Source: Jiangella endophytica (GTDB lineage Bacteria > Actinomycetota > Actinomycetes > Jiangellales > Jiangellaceae). Taken from it: a DNA stretch of 64,000 bases. Of the stretch, positions 8,162-17,520 are shown one piece after another. Where the stretch lies: NCBI RefSeq assembly GCF_003427025.1, contig NZ_QVAI01000001.1:62001-126000 (forward strand), given 5' to 3'. Below the pieces are notes generated by a model. It searched no databases and was not told the DNA's origin. It saw only the letters and a list, made by a program, of their open reading frames with translations. Position 1 is the first letter of the stretch. Every line of letters starts with the position of its first letter. The translations under genes and the position numbers were made by a program.

Positions 8162-9415
8162 ATGAACAGCAGGCGGCGATTCCTGACGGCCGGGGTGCTG
8201 GCCTCGGCGGTGCTGACGGCGTCGGCGTGCGGTGGCGGTGACGACGACGTCGCGGGCGGCGAGGGTGGCGACACCACGCTGCGCATGATCGTCAACATCA
8301 CCCCCAACCTCACCGAGCAGTTCTGGAACGAGCTGTTCGACCTCTACGAGGCCGAGAACCCCGGCATCACGGTCGAGCTGGAGCTCACCGGCACCATCGA
8401 GGCGGAGGCCAAGCTGCAGCAGGACCTCGCCGCGGGCGACCCGCCCGACATCGCGCAGCACGTCATCCCGAATCCGGAGACGGCGGAGCTGTTCGTCGAC
8501 CTGTCCGGCGAGGACTGGGCCGCCGACACCCCGCTCTTCGAGGACTACGCGATCGACGGCGGTCACTACGTCGTCGGTGTCGGCGAGCAGATCCAGTCGC
8601 TGGTGTTCTACAACAAGGCCGCCTTCGACGAGGCCGGCGTCGACGCCACCCAGTTGCAGACCATCGCGCAGTTCGAGGACGCGATGCGCAAGCTCCAGGC
8701 GGCCGGCTACCAGCCGCTGCAGTCGGCCGGCCAGTGGGTCACCGGCGCGCAGTTCACCATGCTGGCCGATGCCGGTGTCCTCACCGACGAGCCGGACTGG
8801 GTGATCGAGCGCAAGAACGGCGAGACGTCCTTCGCCGACAGCGGCTACCTGCGCTACTTCGAGCTGTACGAGTCGTGGTTGAGGGAGGGCTTCCTCACCC
8901 AGAGCGCGCTCGGCCTGGAGTACCCGGCCGGCCAGGCCGCGTTCCTCGCGGGCGACTCGGCCATGTACATCATGGGCTCGTACTTCGTGCCCGCCGCCGA
9001 CGAGGCCGGGCTGAGCGACCAGATCGGCGTCTTCCCCGTCCCGGCCGACGGCACCTACCCGCCTGGCCAGTTCGGCAACATGGCCCAGCCGTACACCGTC
9101 GTCGAGGCCTCCGACGCGAAGGAGGAGGCGATCGACCTCGTCGAGTGGCTGGTCACCGACGACGAGGCGATCGAGATCCAGCTCGCCGCCGACGGCAACC
9201 TGCGCAAGGGCTTCAGCTACGACGTCTCCAGCCTCGGCGAGGGCGTCCAGTCCGTCCTCGACGCGAGCCCGATGGTGATCGTCAAGCAGGGCGAGCGGCA
9301 GCCGGTGCACGGCTACGCCGAGGAACTGAACACGCAGGTCCAGTCCCTGTTCACCGGCTCCTCCGCCGGCGACGTCGCGGCGAACCTGGACGCGTGGTGG
9401 GACTCGCAGCGCTGA
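8162..9415 (+). CDS. ABC sugar transporter substrate-binding lipoprotein
   Basis: 417-residue family 1 (UgpB/MalE-like) solute-binding protein. The N-terminus MNSRRRFLTAG is a Tat-type signal, followed by a hydrophobic stretch and the lipobox TASAC, so the mature protein should be anchored outside the membrane by a lipidated Cys. The body has the periplasmic-binding fold (YNKAAFDEAG, GNMAQPY). ATG 8162 is preferred over ATG 8156 because GGAGAG lies at a proper 6-nt spacing. It is followed by two permease genes, making a carbohydrate importer; its setting among fucosidase and fucose-oxidation genes suggests fucosyl sugars as ligand. No ATPase is encoded nearby, so a shared MsiK-type ATPase elsewhere is likely. 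Confidence 0.9.
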   Translation: MNSRRRFLTAGVLASAVLTASACGGGDDDVAGGEGGDTTLRMIVNITPNLTEQFWNELFDLYEAENPGITVELELTGTIEAEAKLQQDLAAGDPPDIAQHVIPNPETAELFVDLSGEDWAADTPLFEDYAIDGGHYVVGVGEQIQSLVFYNKAAFDEAGVDATQLQTIAQFEDAMRKLQAAGYQPLQSAGQWVTGAQFTMLADAGVLTDEPDWVIERKNGETSFADSGYLRYFELYESWLREGFLTQSALGLEYPAGQAAFLAGDSAMYIMGSYFVPAADEAGLSDQIGVFPVPADGTYPPGQFGNMAQPYTVVEASDAKEEAIDLVEWLVTDDEAIEIQLAADGNLRKGFSYDVSSLGEGVQSVLDASPMVIVKQGERQPVHGYAEELNTQVQSLFTGSSAGDVAANLDAWWDSQR

Positions 9416-9417
9416 AG

Positions 9418-10368
9418 GTGAGCCCGGCGCGGGCGGACGGCGACCCGCCCGCGCCGGCTCCCGGCCACATCGGCACGGCCGCCGCCGGCCGCCGTCGCCG
9501 GATGCGCGACGGCGTCGTGAGCCTGGGCATGCTGGCCCCGGCCGTGCTCGTGTACACCGTGATGACGGTCGTCCCGGTCGTCGTGGCGCTGTACCTGAGC
9601 CTGACGGATTGGAACGGCTTCTCCGACGCCACCTTCATCGGCATCGAGAACTACACGCGGCTGTTCGAGGACCCGGGCATCAGCCGGGCCTGGGTCGTCA
9701 CGTTCGTCGTGGCGGCGTTCGGGTCGGTGGGCATGCTCGGCCTCGGCCTGGCGTACGCGCTGCAACTGAAGGACCGGTCGCGGACGAACTCGTTCTTCCG
9801 TGCGCTGGCCTACTACCCGCACGTCATCAGCGCGCTGATCCTCGGCTTCCTGTGGAGCGCGATCCTCGGCACCAACGGTGCGATCAACACCACGCTGGAG
9901 CGCTTCGGCGTCGGGCCGGTCGGGTTCCTGTTCGACGAGACGCTGGCGGTCGTCACGCTGGTCGGCGTCATCGTCTGGGCCGGGTTCGGGTTCAACGTCG
10001 TGCTGTTCGTCGCGGCGCTGCAGACGGTGCCGTACGACCTCATCGAGGCCGCGCAGATCGACGGCGCGTCGCGGCGGCAGATCAACCGCCGCATCGTCAT
10101 CCCGATGATCTCGCCGGTCGTGACGGTCGCGATGGTGCTCAACCTGGTCGGCCTGATCAAGGTCTACGACATCGTCGTCAGCCTCACCGACGGCGGGCCG
10201 GCCGGGTCCACCGAGACCATCGCGTACGTGATCCTCAGCCGGTCGTTCGCCAGTACCGACGTCGGCTTCGCGACCGCGCAGGCGGTGGCCCTGATGGTGG
10301 TGTCCGCGGTTCTGTCCGTGCTGGTGGCCGCACTGCGCAACCGGCAGGACCAGGCAGCGGCGAACTAG
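9418..10368 (+). CDS. ABC sugar transporter permease, first subunit (MalF/UgpA type)
   Basis: About 316 residues with six predicted membrane helices. The cytoplasmic EAA loop (EAAQIDGASRRQ) that docks the ATPase is clear in the last third. The arrangement TLVGVIVWAGFG and LVGLIKVYDIV is typical of CUT1 permeases. The GTG at 9418 begins 2 nt after the binding-protein stop; an in-frame GTG inside the preceding gene (about 9394) is possible. A proline/alanine-rich 30-residue cytoplasmic N-terminus precedes the first helix. It should pair with the second permease downstream. Confidence 0.9.
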   Translation: MSPARADGDPPAPAPGHIGTAAAGRRRRMRDGVVSLGMLAPAVLVYTVMTVVPVVVALYLSLTDWNGFSDATFIGIENYTRLFEDPGISRAWVVTFVVAAFGSVGMLGLGLAYALQLKDRSRTNSFFRALAYYPHVISALILGFLWSAILGTNGAINTTLERFGVGPVGFLFDETLAVVTLVGVIVWAGFGFNVVLFVAALQTVPYDLIEAAQIDGASRRQINRRIVIPMISPVVTVAMVLNLVGLIKVYDIVVSLTDGGPAGSTETIAYVILSRSFASTDVGFATAQAVALMVVSAVLSVLVAALRNRQDQAAAN

Positions 10369-10379
10369 GAGCAGCATCC

Positions 10380-11249
10380 ATGGCACTCGACGTCTCCTCG
10401 AACCTCGCGCCTGAGGCGCGCCGGCGGCCGCCGGTCACCCGGGTGGTGCTGCTGGCGGTGCTGTTCGTCGTCATGACGATCCCGGCGTACCTGCTGCTGG
10501 TGAACAGCTTCAAGTCGCAGCACGACATCCAGAGCAACCCGTTCGCGATCCCGTTCGGCGGGCTGACGCTGGAGTATCTGGAAGCGGCGATCACCAGCCC
10601 GCAGTACAACGTGCTGCGCAGCTACGGGTTCACCTTCTTCCTGGTCGTCTCCGTCGACATCCTGTGCATCCTGTTCGCCGGACCGGCCGCCTACGTCATC
10701 GCCCGCAGCCTGAAGCGGCGGACGCAGATGTTGCTGCTGTACTTCCTGGCCGGGACGTTCATCCCGTCGGCGGCGCTGATCGTGCCGCTGATCTACGTGT
10801 TGCGCTCCATCGGCCTCGGCAACACCGTGACCGGCCTGATCCTGCACGACGTGGCGATGACGCTGCCGGTGAGCATCTTCCTGTTCGTCGGCTTCATCCG
10901 CACGATCCCGCGCGACATCGACCACGCCGCCGCCATCGACGGCGCGGGCCGGATGCGCACGTACTGGCAGATCATCTTCCCGCTCACCCGTCCCGCGGTC
11001 GTCACCGTGCTGATCCTCAACTCGATCGGCATCTGGAACGACTTCATCAGCCCGCAGGTGCTGCTCACCCCCGGCTCCGGCAACTACACGGTCACCACCG
11101 CGATCTACGCCGGCGTCAGCCAGTACTCGACCGACCTCACCAAGGTCTTCCCGAACCTGCTGCTGGCCATCGCGCCGGTGATCATCTTCTTCGTCTACAT
11201 GCAACGGCACATCATCAGCGGCCTCACGGTCGGCGCGCTCAAGGGGTGA
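10380..11249 (+). CDS. ABC sugar transporter permease, second subunit (MalG/UgpE type)
   Basis: 289-residue CUT1 inner-membrane subunit with six predicted helices and the ATPase-docking loop HAAAIDGAGRMRTYW. NSFKSQHDIQSNPF after the first helix is characteristic of MalG-like proteins. The AGGAG at 10367-10371, which overlaps the stop of the previous gene, sits 8 nt before the ATG, so the subunits are translationally linked. With the lipoprotein and first permease it completes the importer apart from the ATPase. Confidence 0.92.
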   Translation: MALDVSSNLAPEARRRPPVTRVVLLAVLFVVMTIPAYLLLVNSFKSQHDIQSNPFAIPFGGLTLEYLEAAITSPQYNVLRSYGFTFFLVVSVDILCILFAGPAAYVIARSLKRRTQMLLLYFLAGTFIPSAALIVPLIYVLRSIGLGNTVTGLILHDVAMTLPVSIFLFVGFIRTIPRDIDHAAAIDGAGRMRTYWQIIFPLTRPAVVTVLILNSIGIWNDFISPQVLLTPGSGNYTVTTAIYAGVSQYSTDLTKVFPNLLLAIAPVIIFFVYMQRHIISGLTVGALKG

Positions 11250-11295
11250 CCCCGGTCGCCCGTTCCCTGCACCGAACCCAGAAAGGAACCGCACC

Positions 11296-14200
11296 ATGAA
11301 ACGCCTCATGCCCATCGTCGTGCTGGCGTGCCTGCTGGTCGCCGGTCTCCATCCGGCGGCCCAGGCAGAACCCGCGGCGGCCGAGCCGGGCGCCGTCCTC
11401 CATGTCGCGCCAGGCGGCGACGACGCCCAGGACGGCTCCGAGACCGCGCCGCTGGCCACTCTCGAAGGTGCCCGCGACGCGATCCGCGCGCTCAAGGCCG
11501 ACGGCGGCCTGCCAGCCGGCGGCGTCACCGTCTACCTGCGCGAAGGGACCTACGAGCGGACCTCGTCGTTCCGCCTGGAGGAGCAGGACTCCGGCACCGC
11601 CGAGGCGCCGATCGTCTACCGCTCGTTCCCCGGCGAGACGGTCCGGCTCAGCGGTGGCCGGCAGCTCGACCACGACGGCTTCACTGCGGTCACCGACGAC
11701 GCCGTGCTCGGCCGCATCATCGACGAGTCCGCCCGCGACGACGTCCTCCAGGTCGACCTCGCCGCGCTCGGCATCACCGACTACGGCGAGACCAGCCGGC
11801 ACGGGTACTGGAAGGCGAACGACGTCTCCGAGGTGCCGCCGATGGAGCTGTACGTCGGCGGCCAGGGCATGACGCTGGCCCGCTGGCCCAACGAGGGCAC
11901 CGTCCAGATGAACGAGATCGTCGACCCGGGCCCGACCGTCGACGACCCCGACCTGCAGGAGCGCGGCGGCACGTTCAGCTACAGCTACGACCGGCCGCAG
12001 TACTGGACGCAGGCCGAGGACGTCTGGCTGGACGGCATCTTCGGCTACAGCTGGGAGTGGTCGTACAACAAGATCGCCGCGATCGACACCGAGGCGAAGA
12101 CCATCACGCTGCGCTACGGCGAGATGTCCGGGCTGATGAAGACGTGGTACCCGGACTTCCACTTCGCCGAGAACCTGCTGGAGGAGCTGGACGCGCCGGG
12201 CGAGTACTACATCGACCGCGCGACCGGCGTGCTGTACCTGATGCCGAACGCCGCGTTCCGCACCCGCAGCGGCGACGTGACGGTGACGATGCTGGACGAG
12301 CCGATGGTCCGGACCGAGAACGCGTCCTACATCACCTTCGACGAGCTGGTCATGGAGTACGGCCGGGCCACGGCGGCCACCGTGCTCGGCGGCAGCAACG
12401 TCACGTTCGCCCGCAGCGACATCCAGAACTTCACCGACGGCGGCGTCTACATCAACTCGCCCGGCCGCTACGTCTACGACGGCATCCCGAGCGGCTGGGA
12501 CGGCCGCGACCACGCCGTCGTCTCGTCGGAGCTGCGCCACGTCGGCGGCGTCGGCGTGGTGCTCAACGGCGGCGACGAGGACACGCTGGAGCCCGGCAAC
12601 AACCGGGTGGAGAACTCACACATCCACGACTTCGCCTACTACCACAAGGCGTACAACCCGGGCGTCATGTTCGACGGCGTCGGGAACGTGGCCCGCAACA
12701 ACGAGATCAACGACGCCCCGCATCCGGGCATCATCGTGCACGGCAACGACCACCTGATCGAGTACAACGACATCTACGACATCTGCAAGGAGTTCCAGGA
12801 CCTCGGCGCCATCTACATGAACGCCGGCGCGACGCCGCACGAGCGCGGCACCGTCATCCGGCGCAACTACTTCCACGACACCGGCATCGGCCGGCACGGC
12901 GTGGAGGGCGTCTATCCGGACAACCTCACCATGGGCCTCACCATCAGTGAGAACGTCTTCTACCGGATGGGCAACGACGCCATCAAGAGCGGGTCCGGCG
13001 ACCACATCACCGCCGAGAACAACATCTTCGTCGACACCTTCGTCCCGTACGACAACTACGAGATGTGGATGGGCGACCAGCCGGGCAACAAGGTCGACAC
13101 CGACTACCGTCCGGCGTGGGAGAAGCTGTTCGCCGAGAACGGCGACTTCGTCGGCACGCCGTACGGCGAGAAGTACCCCGAACTGCTGAGCTTCTGGGAC
13201 GAGAACCACTACTACCCGGAGCACAACTTCTTCGCGAAGAACCTGGTCTGGAACCCGACGATGGAGCGCTCGCCGGACGTCAACCAGCACGGGGCCCGCG
13301 ACGTCGAGAACCTGATGAACTACGCCGACAACTGGGTCGCCGACCAGAACCCCGGCTTCGTCGACTGGGAGAGCGAGGACTTCCGGCTGACCGAGGACGC
13401 CGTCGCGTACGACCGCATCCCGGGCTTCGCGCCGGTGGCGTTCGAGGACATCGGCCCGCAGGGCGTCGTCGGCCTTCCGCACGGCCCGCAGACGATCCCG
13501 CTGACCGGGCTGTTCCTGCCGGGCGACACCTTCACCGTCGAGCTGGGCGCTACCGTGCCGTTCCGGGCCGAGCCGGTGCCGTGGAACGCGACCGAGCAGG
13601 AGGTGGCGTACGCGAGCAGTGACCCGGCGGTCGCGACGGTCTCCGCTGCCGGCGAGATCACGGCGCTGGCACCGGGCGAGACCGTGGTGTCCGTGGCGTC
13701 GGTGGCCGACCCGGCGATCCGCGACGAGGCGGTCGTCACCGTGGCCGACGGCGACGGCGTGCTGCACGCGACCGATTTCGAGTCCGGCGGCAACGGCTGG
13801 CCGGTCGACGGCAACCGCCCCATCGTCGCCGACGACACCGGCAACCACTGGTACCGGATCCTGAACGGCGCGAACGGCCAGCTGGACCGCGCGTTCTCCG
13901 ACTACGTGCTCGACTACCGGCTCAGGACGCCGGCCGAGCTGCCGGAGGGCACCGAGCTGATCACGTACGAGCGCAACGGCGCGAACGGCAGCGGCTTCAT
14001 CCGCTACCGGCACGCCGCCGCCGGCGCGACCTGGACGCTGTACAACGCGCAGTGGCAGACGCTGGCCGAAACCGTCCTGCCGGCGGGCGGCGGCCTCCAG
14101 CCGGGCACCGTCTACGCCGTGCGGGTGGTGGCCCGCGGGCCGTCCGTCGCCGTCCTCGTCGACGGTCAGCAGGTCGTCGCAGGCGAGAACCCGGGGCACA

Positions 14201-15549
14201 GCCCGTCGGGCACGCTCGGGTTCTACGTCGCGGGCGCGTCACACATCGACGTCGACGACGTCACCGTCTCGCTGGTGCCGACCGACGTCACCGGCATCGA
14301 CGTGAACCCGGCGCAGCTGACGCTGGAGCCCGGCGAGAGCCGGACCGTCACCGCGTCCGTCAGCCCGCCCGACGCCACCAACCGGCGGGTCGACTGGACG
14401 TCGTCCGCGCCGGAGGTGGCGACCGTGGACGCCGACGGCACCGTGCGCGGCGTGGCGGCCGGCACGGCGACGATCACCGCGACCTCGCGCGCCAACCCGG
14501 AGCTGACCGCGACGGTCGCCGTCACGGTCGGCGCGGCCGAGCACCCGGTCATCGGCCTCGGCGGGCAGCTGTCCGACGCCGCGAACTGGACGCCGTCCGA
14601 TGCCGTCGACTTCGACGAGGGCACCGTCCGGGTCTCGGCGAACGGCGTGTACGGCTACCAGGGCGAGCGGTTCGGCAGCGGCCTGCTCCGCTTCACCGCG
14701 TCGATCGGCGAGTTCGCCGGCGGCTGGTACGGCTTCGCCGTCCGCTCCGACCGGCCCGGCGACCCGACCTGGGTCAACGCCAACAAGGGCTACCTGGTCG
14801 TCGTCAAGGAGGACCAGATCGAGTTCCAGAGCTGGAAGCCCGGCCAGACGATGATCGACGTCATCCCCAACACCGCGATCGAAGCGGGTCAGGAACACGA
14901 CATCGAGTTCGGCGCGGTGAGCGTCGACGGCGGCACCCGGCTGGTCCTGCGGGTCGACGGCGCGACGGTGTGGAGCGGCCTCGACCGCGACGCGGCCAAC
15001 CCGATCGCCGCCGACGGGTACCTCAACGTGTACCACTACGCGGGCGGCGACAACGCGATCCGGCTGCGGCCGTCGGAGGGGTCCGCCGTCGTCACCGGCA
15101 TCGCGCCGATCGAGGGGACCGGCTACCAGACCCAGTACCGGGTCGGCGAGGCCCTGAACGTCGACGGCCTGGCGATCGAGGCGACGTGGAGCGACGGCGG
15201 CACGACGGTCGTGCCGGTGACGGCGGACATGGTGAGCGGGTTCGACAGCGGCGCCGTGGCACCTGCGCTGCCGCTGACCATCGCCTACGCGGGCGCGACC
15301 ACGACCGTCGAGGTGTCCGTCCAACACCGGACCGACCCGGTGCACCAGGTGACGTTCGACCCGGCGGGCGGCAGCCCGGTCGGCGTGCGCACCGTCAAGG
15401 CCGGGACGGCGCTGCGGGTCCTGCCGTTGCCGAAACGCGACGGGTACCGGTTCGACGGCTGGTTCACCGCGGCCGGGGTCCTGGTGACCGTGGAGACCCG
15501 GGTGTACGGCCCGCTCGCGGCCGTCGCGCACTGGACGCCCCTGAAGTGA
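11296..15549 (+). CDS. large secreted beta-helix enzyme with Ig-like and InlB-type repeats
   Basis: 1417 residues. A Sec signal peptide ends near AQA (about 24). Residues about 34-730 form a right-handed parallel beta-helix whose entry (VLHVAPGGDDAQDGS, then VYLREGTYERTSSF) resembles the GH141 family, which includes alpha-L-fucosidase and xylanase activities. Next come a BIG2 domain (about 735-814), a laminin/concanavalin-like region, a second BIG2 domain (about 998-1080), another sandwich domain, a BIG4-like domain (about 1264-1345) and an InlB-type repeat (about 1351-1415, DGYRFDGWF). AAAGGA lies 8 nt before the ATG. It is the last gene of the importer operon and probably releases the sugar outside the cell. 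Family assignment is from pattern memory and needs a profile search. Confidence 0.8.
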   Translation: MKRLMPIVVLACLLVAGLHPAAQAEPAAAEPGAVLHVAPGGDDAQDGSETAPLATLEGARDAIRALKADGGLPAGGVTVYLREGTYERTSSFRLEEQDSGTAEAPIVYRSFPGETVRLSGGRQLDHDGFTAVTDDAVLGRIIDESARDDVLQVDLAALGITDYGETSRHGYWKANDVSEVPPMELYVGGQGMTLARWPNEGTVQMNEIVDPGPTVDDPDLQERGGTFSYSYDRPQYWTQAEDVWLDGIFGYSWEWSYNKIAAIDTEAKTITLRYGEMSGLMKTWYPDFHFAENLLEELDAPGEYYIDRATGVLYLMPNAAFRTRSGDVTVTMLDEPMVRTENASYITFDELVMEYGRATAATVLGGSNVTFARSDIQNFTDGGVYINSPGRYVYDGIPSGWDGRDHAVVSSELRHVGGVGVVLNGGDEDTLEPGNNRVENSHIHDFAYYHKAYNPGVMFDGVGNVARNNEINDAPHPGIIVHGNDHLIEYNDIYDICKEFQDLGAIYMNAGATPHERGTVIRRNYFHDTGIGRHGVEGVYPDNLTMGLTISENVFYRMGNDAIKSGSGDHITAENNIFVDTFVPYDNYEMWMGDQPGNKVDTDYRPAWEKLFAENGDFVGTPYGEKYPELLSFWDENHYYPEHNFFAKNLVWNPTMERSPDVNQHGARDVENLMNYADNWVADQNPGFVDWESEDFRLTEDAVAYDRIPGFAPVAFEDIGPQGVVGLPHGPQTIPLTGLFLPGDTFTVELGATVPFRAEPVPWNATEQEVAYASSDPAVATVSAAGEITALAPGETVVSVASVADPAIRDEAVVTVADGDGVLHATDFESGGNGWPVDGNRPIVADDTGNHWYRILNGANGQLDRAFSDYVLDYRLRTPAELPEGTELITYERNGANGSGFIRYRHAAAGATWTLYNAQWQTLAETVLPAGGGLQPGTVYAVRVVARGPSVAVLVDGQQVVAGENPGHSPSGTLGFYVAGASHIDVDDVTVSLVPTDVTGIDVNPAQLTLEPGESRTVTASVSPPDATNRRVDWTSSAPEVATVDADGTVRGVAAGTATITATSRANPELTATVAVTVGAAEHPVIGLGGQLSDAANWTPSDAVDFDEGTVRVSANGVYGYQGERFGSGLLRFTASIGEFAGGWYGFAVRSDRPGDPTWVNANKGYLVVVKEDQIEFQSWKPGQTMIDVIPNTAIEAGQEHDIEFGAVSVDGGTRLVLRVDGATVWSGLDRDAANPIAADGYLNVYHYAGGDNAIRLRPSEGSAVVTGIAPIEGTGYQTQYRVGEALNVDGLAIEATWSDGGTTVVPVTADMVSGFDSGAVAPALPLTIAYAGATTTVEVSVQHRTDPVHQVTFDPAGGSPVGVRTVKAGTALRVLPLPKRDGYRFDGWFTAAGVLVTVETRVYGPLAAVAHWTPLK

Positions 15550-15559
15550 GGCTCCGCAG

Positions 15560-15589
15560 CCGGGGCCGGGCGTTCGCGCCCGGCCCCGG
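15560..15589 (+). terminator. terminator hairpin with UUCG loop
   Basis: CCGGGGCCGGGCG at 15560-15572 is followed by the stable tetraloop TTCG and a perfect complement at 15577-15589: a 13-bp GC stem 11 nt after the stop of the giant secreted enzyme. No T-run follows, as is usual in actinobacterial terminators. The -10 box of the next gene begins immediately after it. Confidence 0.75.
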
Positions 15590-15595
15590 TAGCTT
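15590..15595 (+). promoter_or_regulatory. -10 box TAGCTT of a leaderless gene
   Basis: TAGCTT fits TANNNT and lies 7 nt before the GTG at 15603, so transcription should begin at or next to the start codon of the LLM oxidoreductase. Confidence 0.55.
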
Positions 15596-15602
15596 GTGCG
15601 CC

Positions 15603-16430
15603 GTGGACATGGGGATCACGACCTTCGCCGGCTCCTACGGCCTGGAGCCGCCCGAGCTCGGCCGGGCCGTCGAGGAGCGCGGCTTCGAGTCGTTGTTCTT
15701 CCCCGAGCACACGCACATCCCGGTGCACAGCCGTCGGGCGGACGGACGCTCGACGCGCGCCTATGCCGAGACCTACGACCCGTTCGTGGCGCTGTCCGCC
15801 GTCGCGGCGGTCACCCGGACGCTCATGCTCGGCACCGGCGTCTGCCTGGTGACCCAGCGTGACCCGATCGTCACGGCCAAGGAGGTCGCGTCGCTCGACC
15901 GCCTCTCGGGCGGCCGGTTCCTCTTCGGGGTGGGTGCCGGCTGGAACCGCATGGAACTGGCCAACCACGGCACCGACGCGCGCACCCGCATGGCGCTGCT
16001 GTCTGAGCGGGTGCGGGCGATGCGCCGCATCTGGACCGACGACGAGGCGGAGTTCCATGGCGAGTACGTCGACTTCGATCCCGTGTGGTCGTGGCCGAAA
16101 CCGTCGCAGCGGCCGCACCCGCCCGTCCTCGTCGGCGGCAACGGCCCGGGCGTCGAAGACCGCGTGCTCGCCTACGGCGACGGCTGGTTCCCGCAGTGCG
16201 GTCCGTTGGCCGACGTCGACGAGCTGCGCGAGCGCGCCGCAGCACTGCGCCGTCGGGCCGCCGACTCCGGGCGTGGACCCGTCCCCATCACGGTGTTCGG
16301 CACGCCATCTGACAAGTCGCTGCTCGACGCGCTCGCCGAGGCGGGTGCCGACCGGTGCCTCCTGCTGCTACCGCCCGGTCCCGAGTCGCAGCTCCTGGCG
16401 ACACTCGACGAGTGGGCGCGGCACGCATGA
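15603..16430 (+). CDS. LLM-class (luciferase-like, F420-type) oxidoreductase
   Basis: 275-residue TIM-barrel flavin/F420-dependent oxidoreductase. The N-terminal strand, FFPEHTHIPV, the block LGTGVCLVTQRDPIVTAKE, and RFLFGVGAGWNRMEL match the actinobacterial LLM F420 group, which performs hydride transfers on ketones, alcohols and xenobiotics. The C-terminal part is shorter than in bacterial luciferase. GTG 15603 is chosen over ATG 15609 because of the leaderless TAGCTT box. It has its own promoter, so it may not belong to the fucose operon. It ends in ATGA, coupled to the small gene that follows. Confidence 0.87.
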   Translation: MDMGITTFAGSYGLEPPELGRAVEERGFESLFFPEHTHIPVHSRRADGRSTRAYAETYDPFVALSAVAAVTRTLMLGTGVCLVTQRDPIVTAKEVASLDRLSGGRFLFGVGAGWNRMELANHGTDARTRMALLSERVRAMRRIWTDDEAEFHGEYVDFDPVWSWPKPSQRPHPPVLVGGNGPGVEDRVLAYGDGWFPQCGPLADVDELRERAAALRRRAADSGRGPVPITVFGTPSDKSLLDALAEAGADRCLLLLPPGPESQLLATLDEWARHA

Positions 16431-16612
16431 CGGCCGCGAAGCGGTTCGAGCGGGCGATGCGGCTGATGCGCCGGCACGACCCTCAGGCTCGGGAGGACGG
16501 CTACCAGGTGCTACGGGGCCGTGCGGCCGACCACGTCGGCCAGCTCATGGAGGACACCCAGCCGGCCCGGGAACACCTCTGGCGAGCGCGCGCCGACGGC
16601 CTGATCGGCTAG
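16427..16612 (+). CDS. 61-residue protein, possible internally deleted HEAT-type protein
   Basis: The ATG at 16427 overlaps the stop of the LLM gene (ATGA), so the frame is probably translated. The protein starts FERAMRLMRRHDPQAREDGY, with helices like the first part of short HEAT-repeat proteins found in actinobacteria, and ends in AREHLWRARADGLIG, which resembles the last helix of the same kind of protein. The roughly 50 to 60 residues expected between are absent. It may thus be an in-frame deletion derivative or simply a small unrelated protein. I cannot assign a function. Confidence 0.5.
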   Translation: MTAAKRFERAMRLMRRHDPQAREDGYQVLRGRAADHVGQLMEDTQPAREHLWRARADGLIG

Positions 16613-16764
16613 CCGGCGCGCTCGTCACGGGTCGCGTCCTGCTGGTCGGCTTGGCAGGGCTGGCCGCCCCGGACACCTGGACGAACCGGACGGCCGAACG
16701 ACAACGAGCCTGGCCGAGCACGTCGCCGGCCTTGCCGAAGCGGCCTGTCGGCGGCGTGCGCCCG

Positions 16765-17520
16765 TCAGTCGGCGGCGGGGGTGCGCTTCGCGCGGGTGGC
16801 GCGGCGGTCGGGGACCGGGCCGCGGCCGGCGGCGTGCTCGGCGAATGCCTGGCCGGCGGCCGTCGGGTCGCCCTCGCGCAGCAGCGCGACCAGCCGGCCG
16901 TGCTCGTCGGCCATGGCCTGCCAGTCGCCGTCGAACAGCGGGTCGGCGATGGCGCGCAGCGTCCGCAGGCTGGGCTCGAGCACGCCCCACATGCGGGCGA
17001 GGAACGGGTTGCCGGCCGCCTCGCCGACGGTGGCGTGGAAGGTGATGTCGGCGTCGCGGAACCGGCTGAGGTCGCCGCGTGCGACGGCGTCGTGCATCTC
17101 GCCCACGAGAACGTCGAGCCGCGACAGCTGGGCGGCGGTGATGGTGGTGGCCGCCAGCTCGCCGGCCAGCCGCTCCAGTGGCTCGCGCACCTGGCGCGCG
17201 TGCTCGACGTCGCGCTCGGACACCTCGGCGACGAAGTTGCCGCGTCGCGGGATGTGCTCGAGGACGCCCTCGCGGGCCAGCCGTTTGACCGCCTCGCGCA
17301 CCGGCGCCTGGCTCACGCCGAGCCGGCGGGCGATCTCGGACTCGACGACGCGTTCGCCCGGCTGGAGGTCGCCGTCGATGAGCGCGGTGCGCAGCAGGTC
17401 GTACACCTGGTCGGACAGCAGCGCCGGACGCAGGCGGTCCTTGCCGGCGAGGGACGACGCGAATCCGCCCTCGGGCTGGGTGGTGCCACGCACTGCCATG
17501 CCATCCCCATCAATCATCAC
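16765..17520 (-). CDS. GntR-family transcriptional regulator (FCD/FadR subgroup)
   Basis: 251 residues. A winged helix occupies about 33-97 (ARRLGVSQAPVREAVKRL is the recognition region) and an all-helical FCD ligand domain follows (DADITFHATVGEAAGN; later MADEHGRLVALL), with the Asp and His residues that bind a metal and carboxylate ligands. Such proteins usually sense sugar acids or 2-keto acids. The GTG at 17520 overlaps the fuconolactonase stop by 11 nt and has ACGGAG upstream; ATG 17517 and ATG 17499 are alternatives. Its coupling to fuconolactonase suggests an inducer from the fucose oxidation route and operators at the TATC/GATA dyads (inference). Confidence 0.88.
   Translation of the reverse strand: MMIDGDGMAVRGTTQPEGGFASSLAGKDRLRPALLSDQVYDLLRTALIDGDLQPGERVVESEIARRLGVSQAPVREAVKRLAREGVLEHIPRRGNFVAEVSERDVEHARQVREPLERLAGELAATTITAAQLSRLDVLVGEMHDAVARGDLSRFRDADITFHATVGEAAGNPFLARMWGVLEPSLRTLRAIADPLFDGDWQAMADEHGRLVALLREGDPTAAGQAFAEHAAGRGPVPDRRATRAKRTPAAD

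Noticed and set aside
12616-14199. 527-codon minus-strand frame inside the giant beta-helix gene
   Set aside because: Antisense shadow; the plus strand has a signal peptide, domains and correct codon bias.
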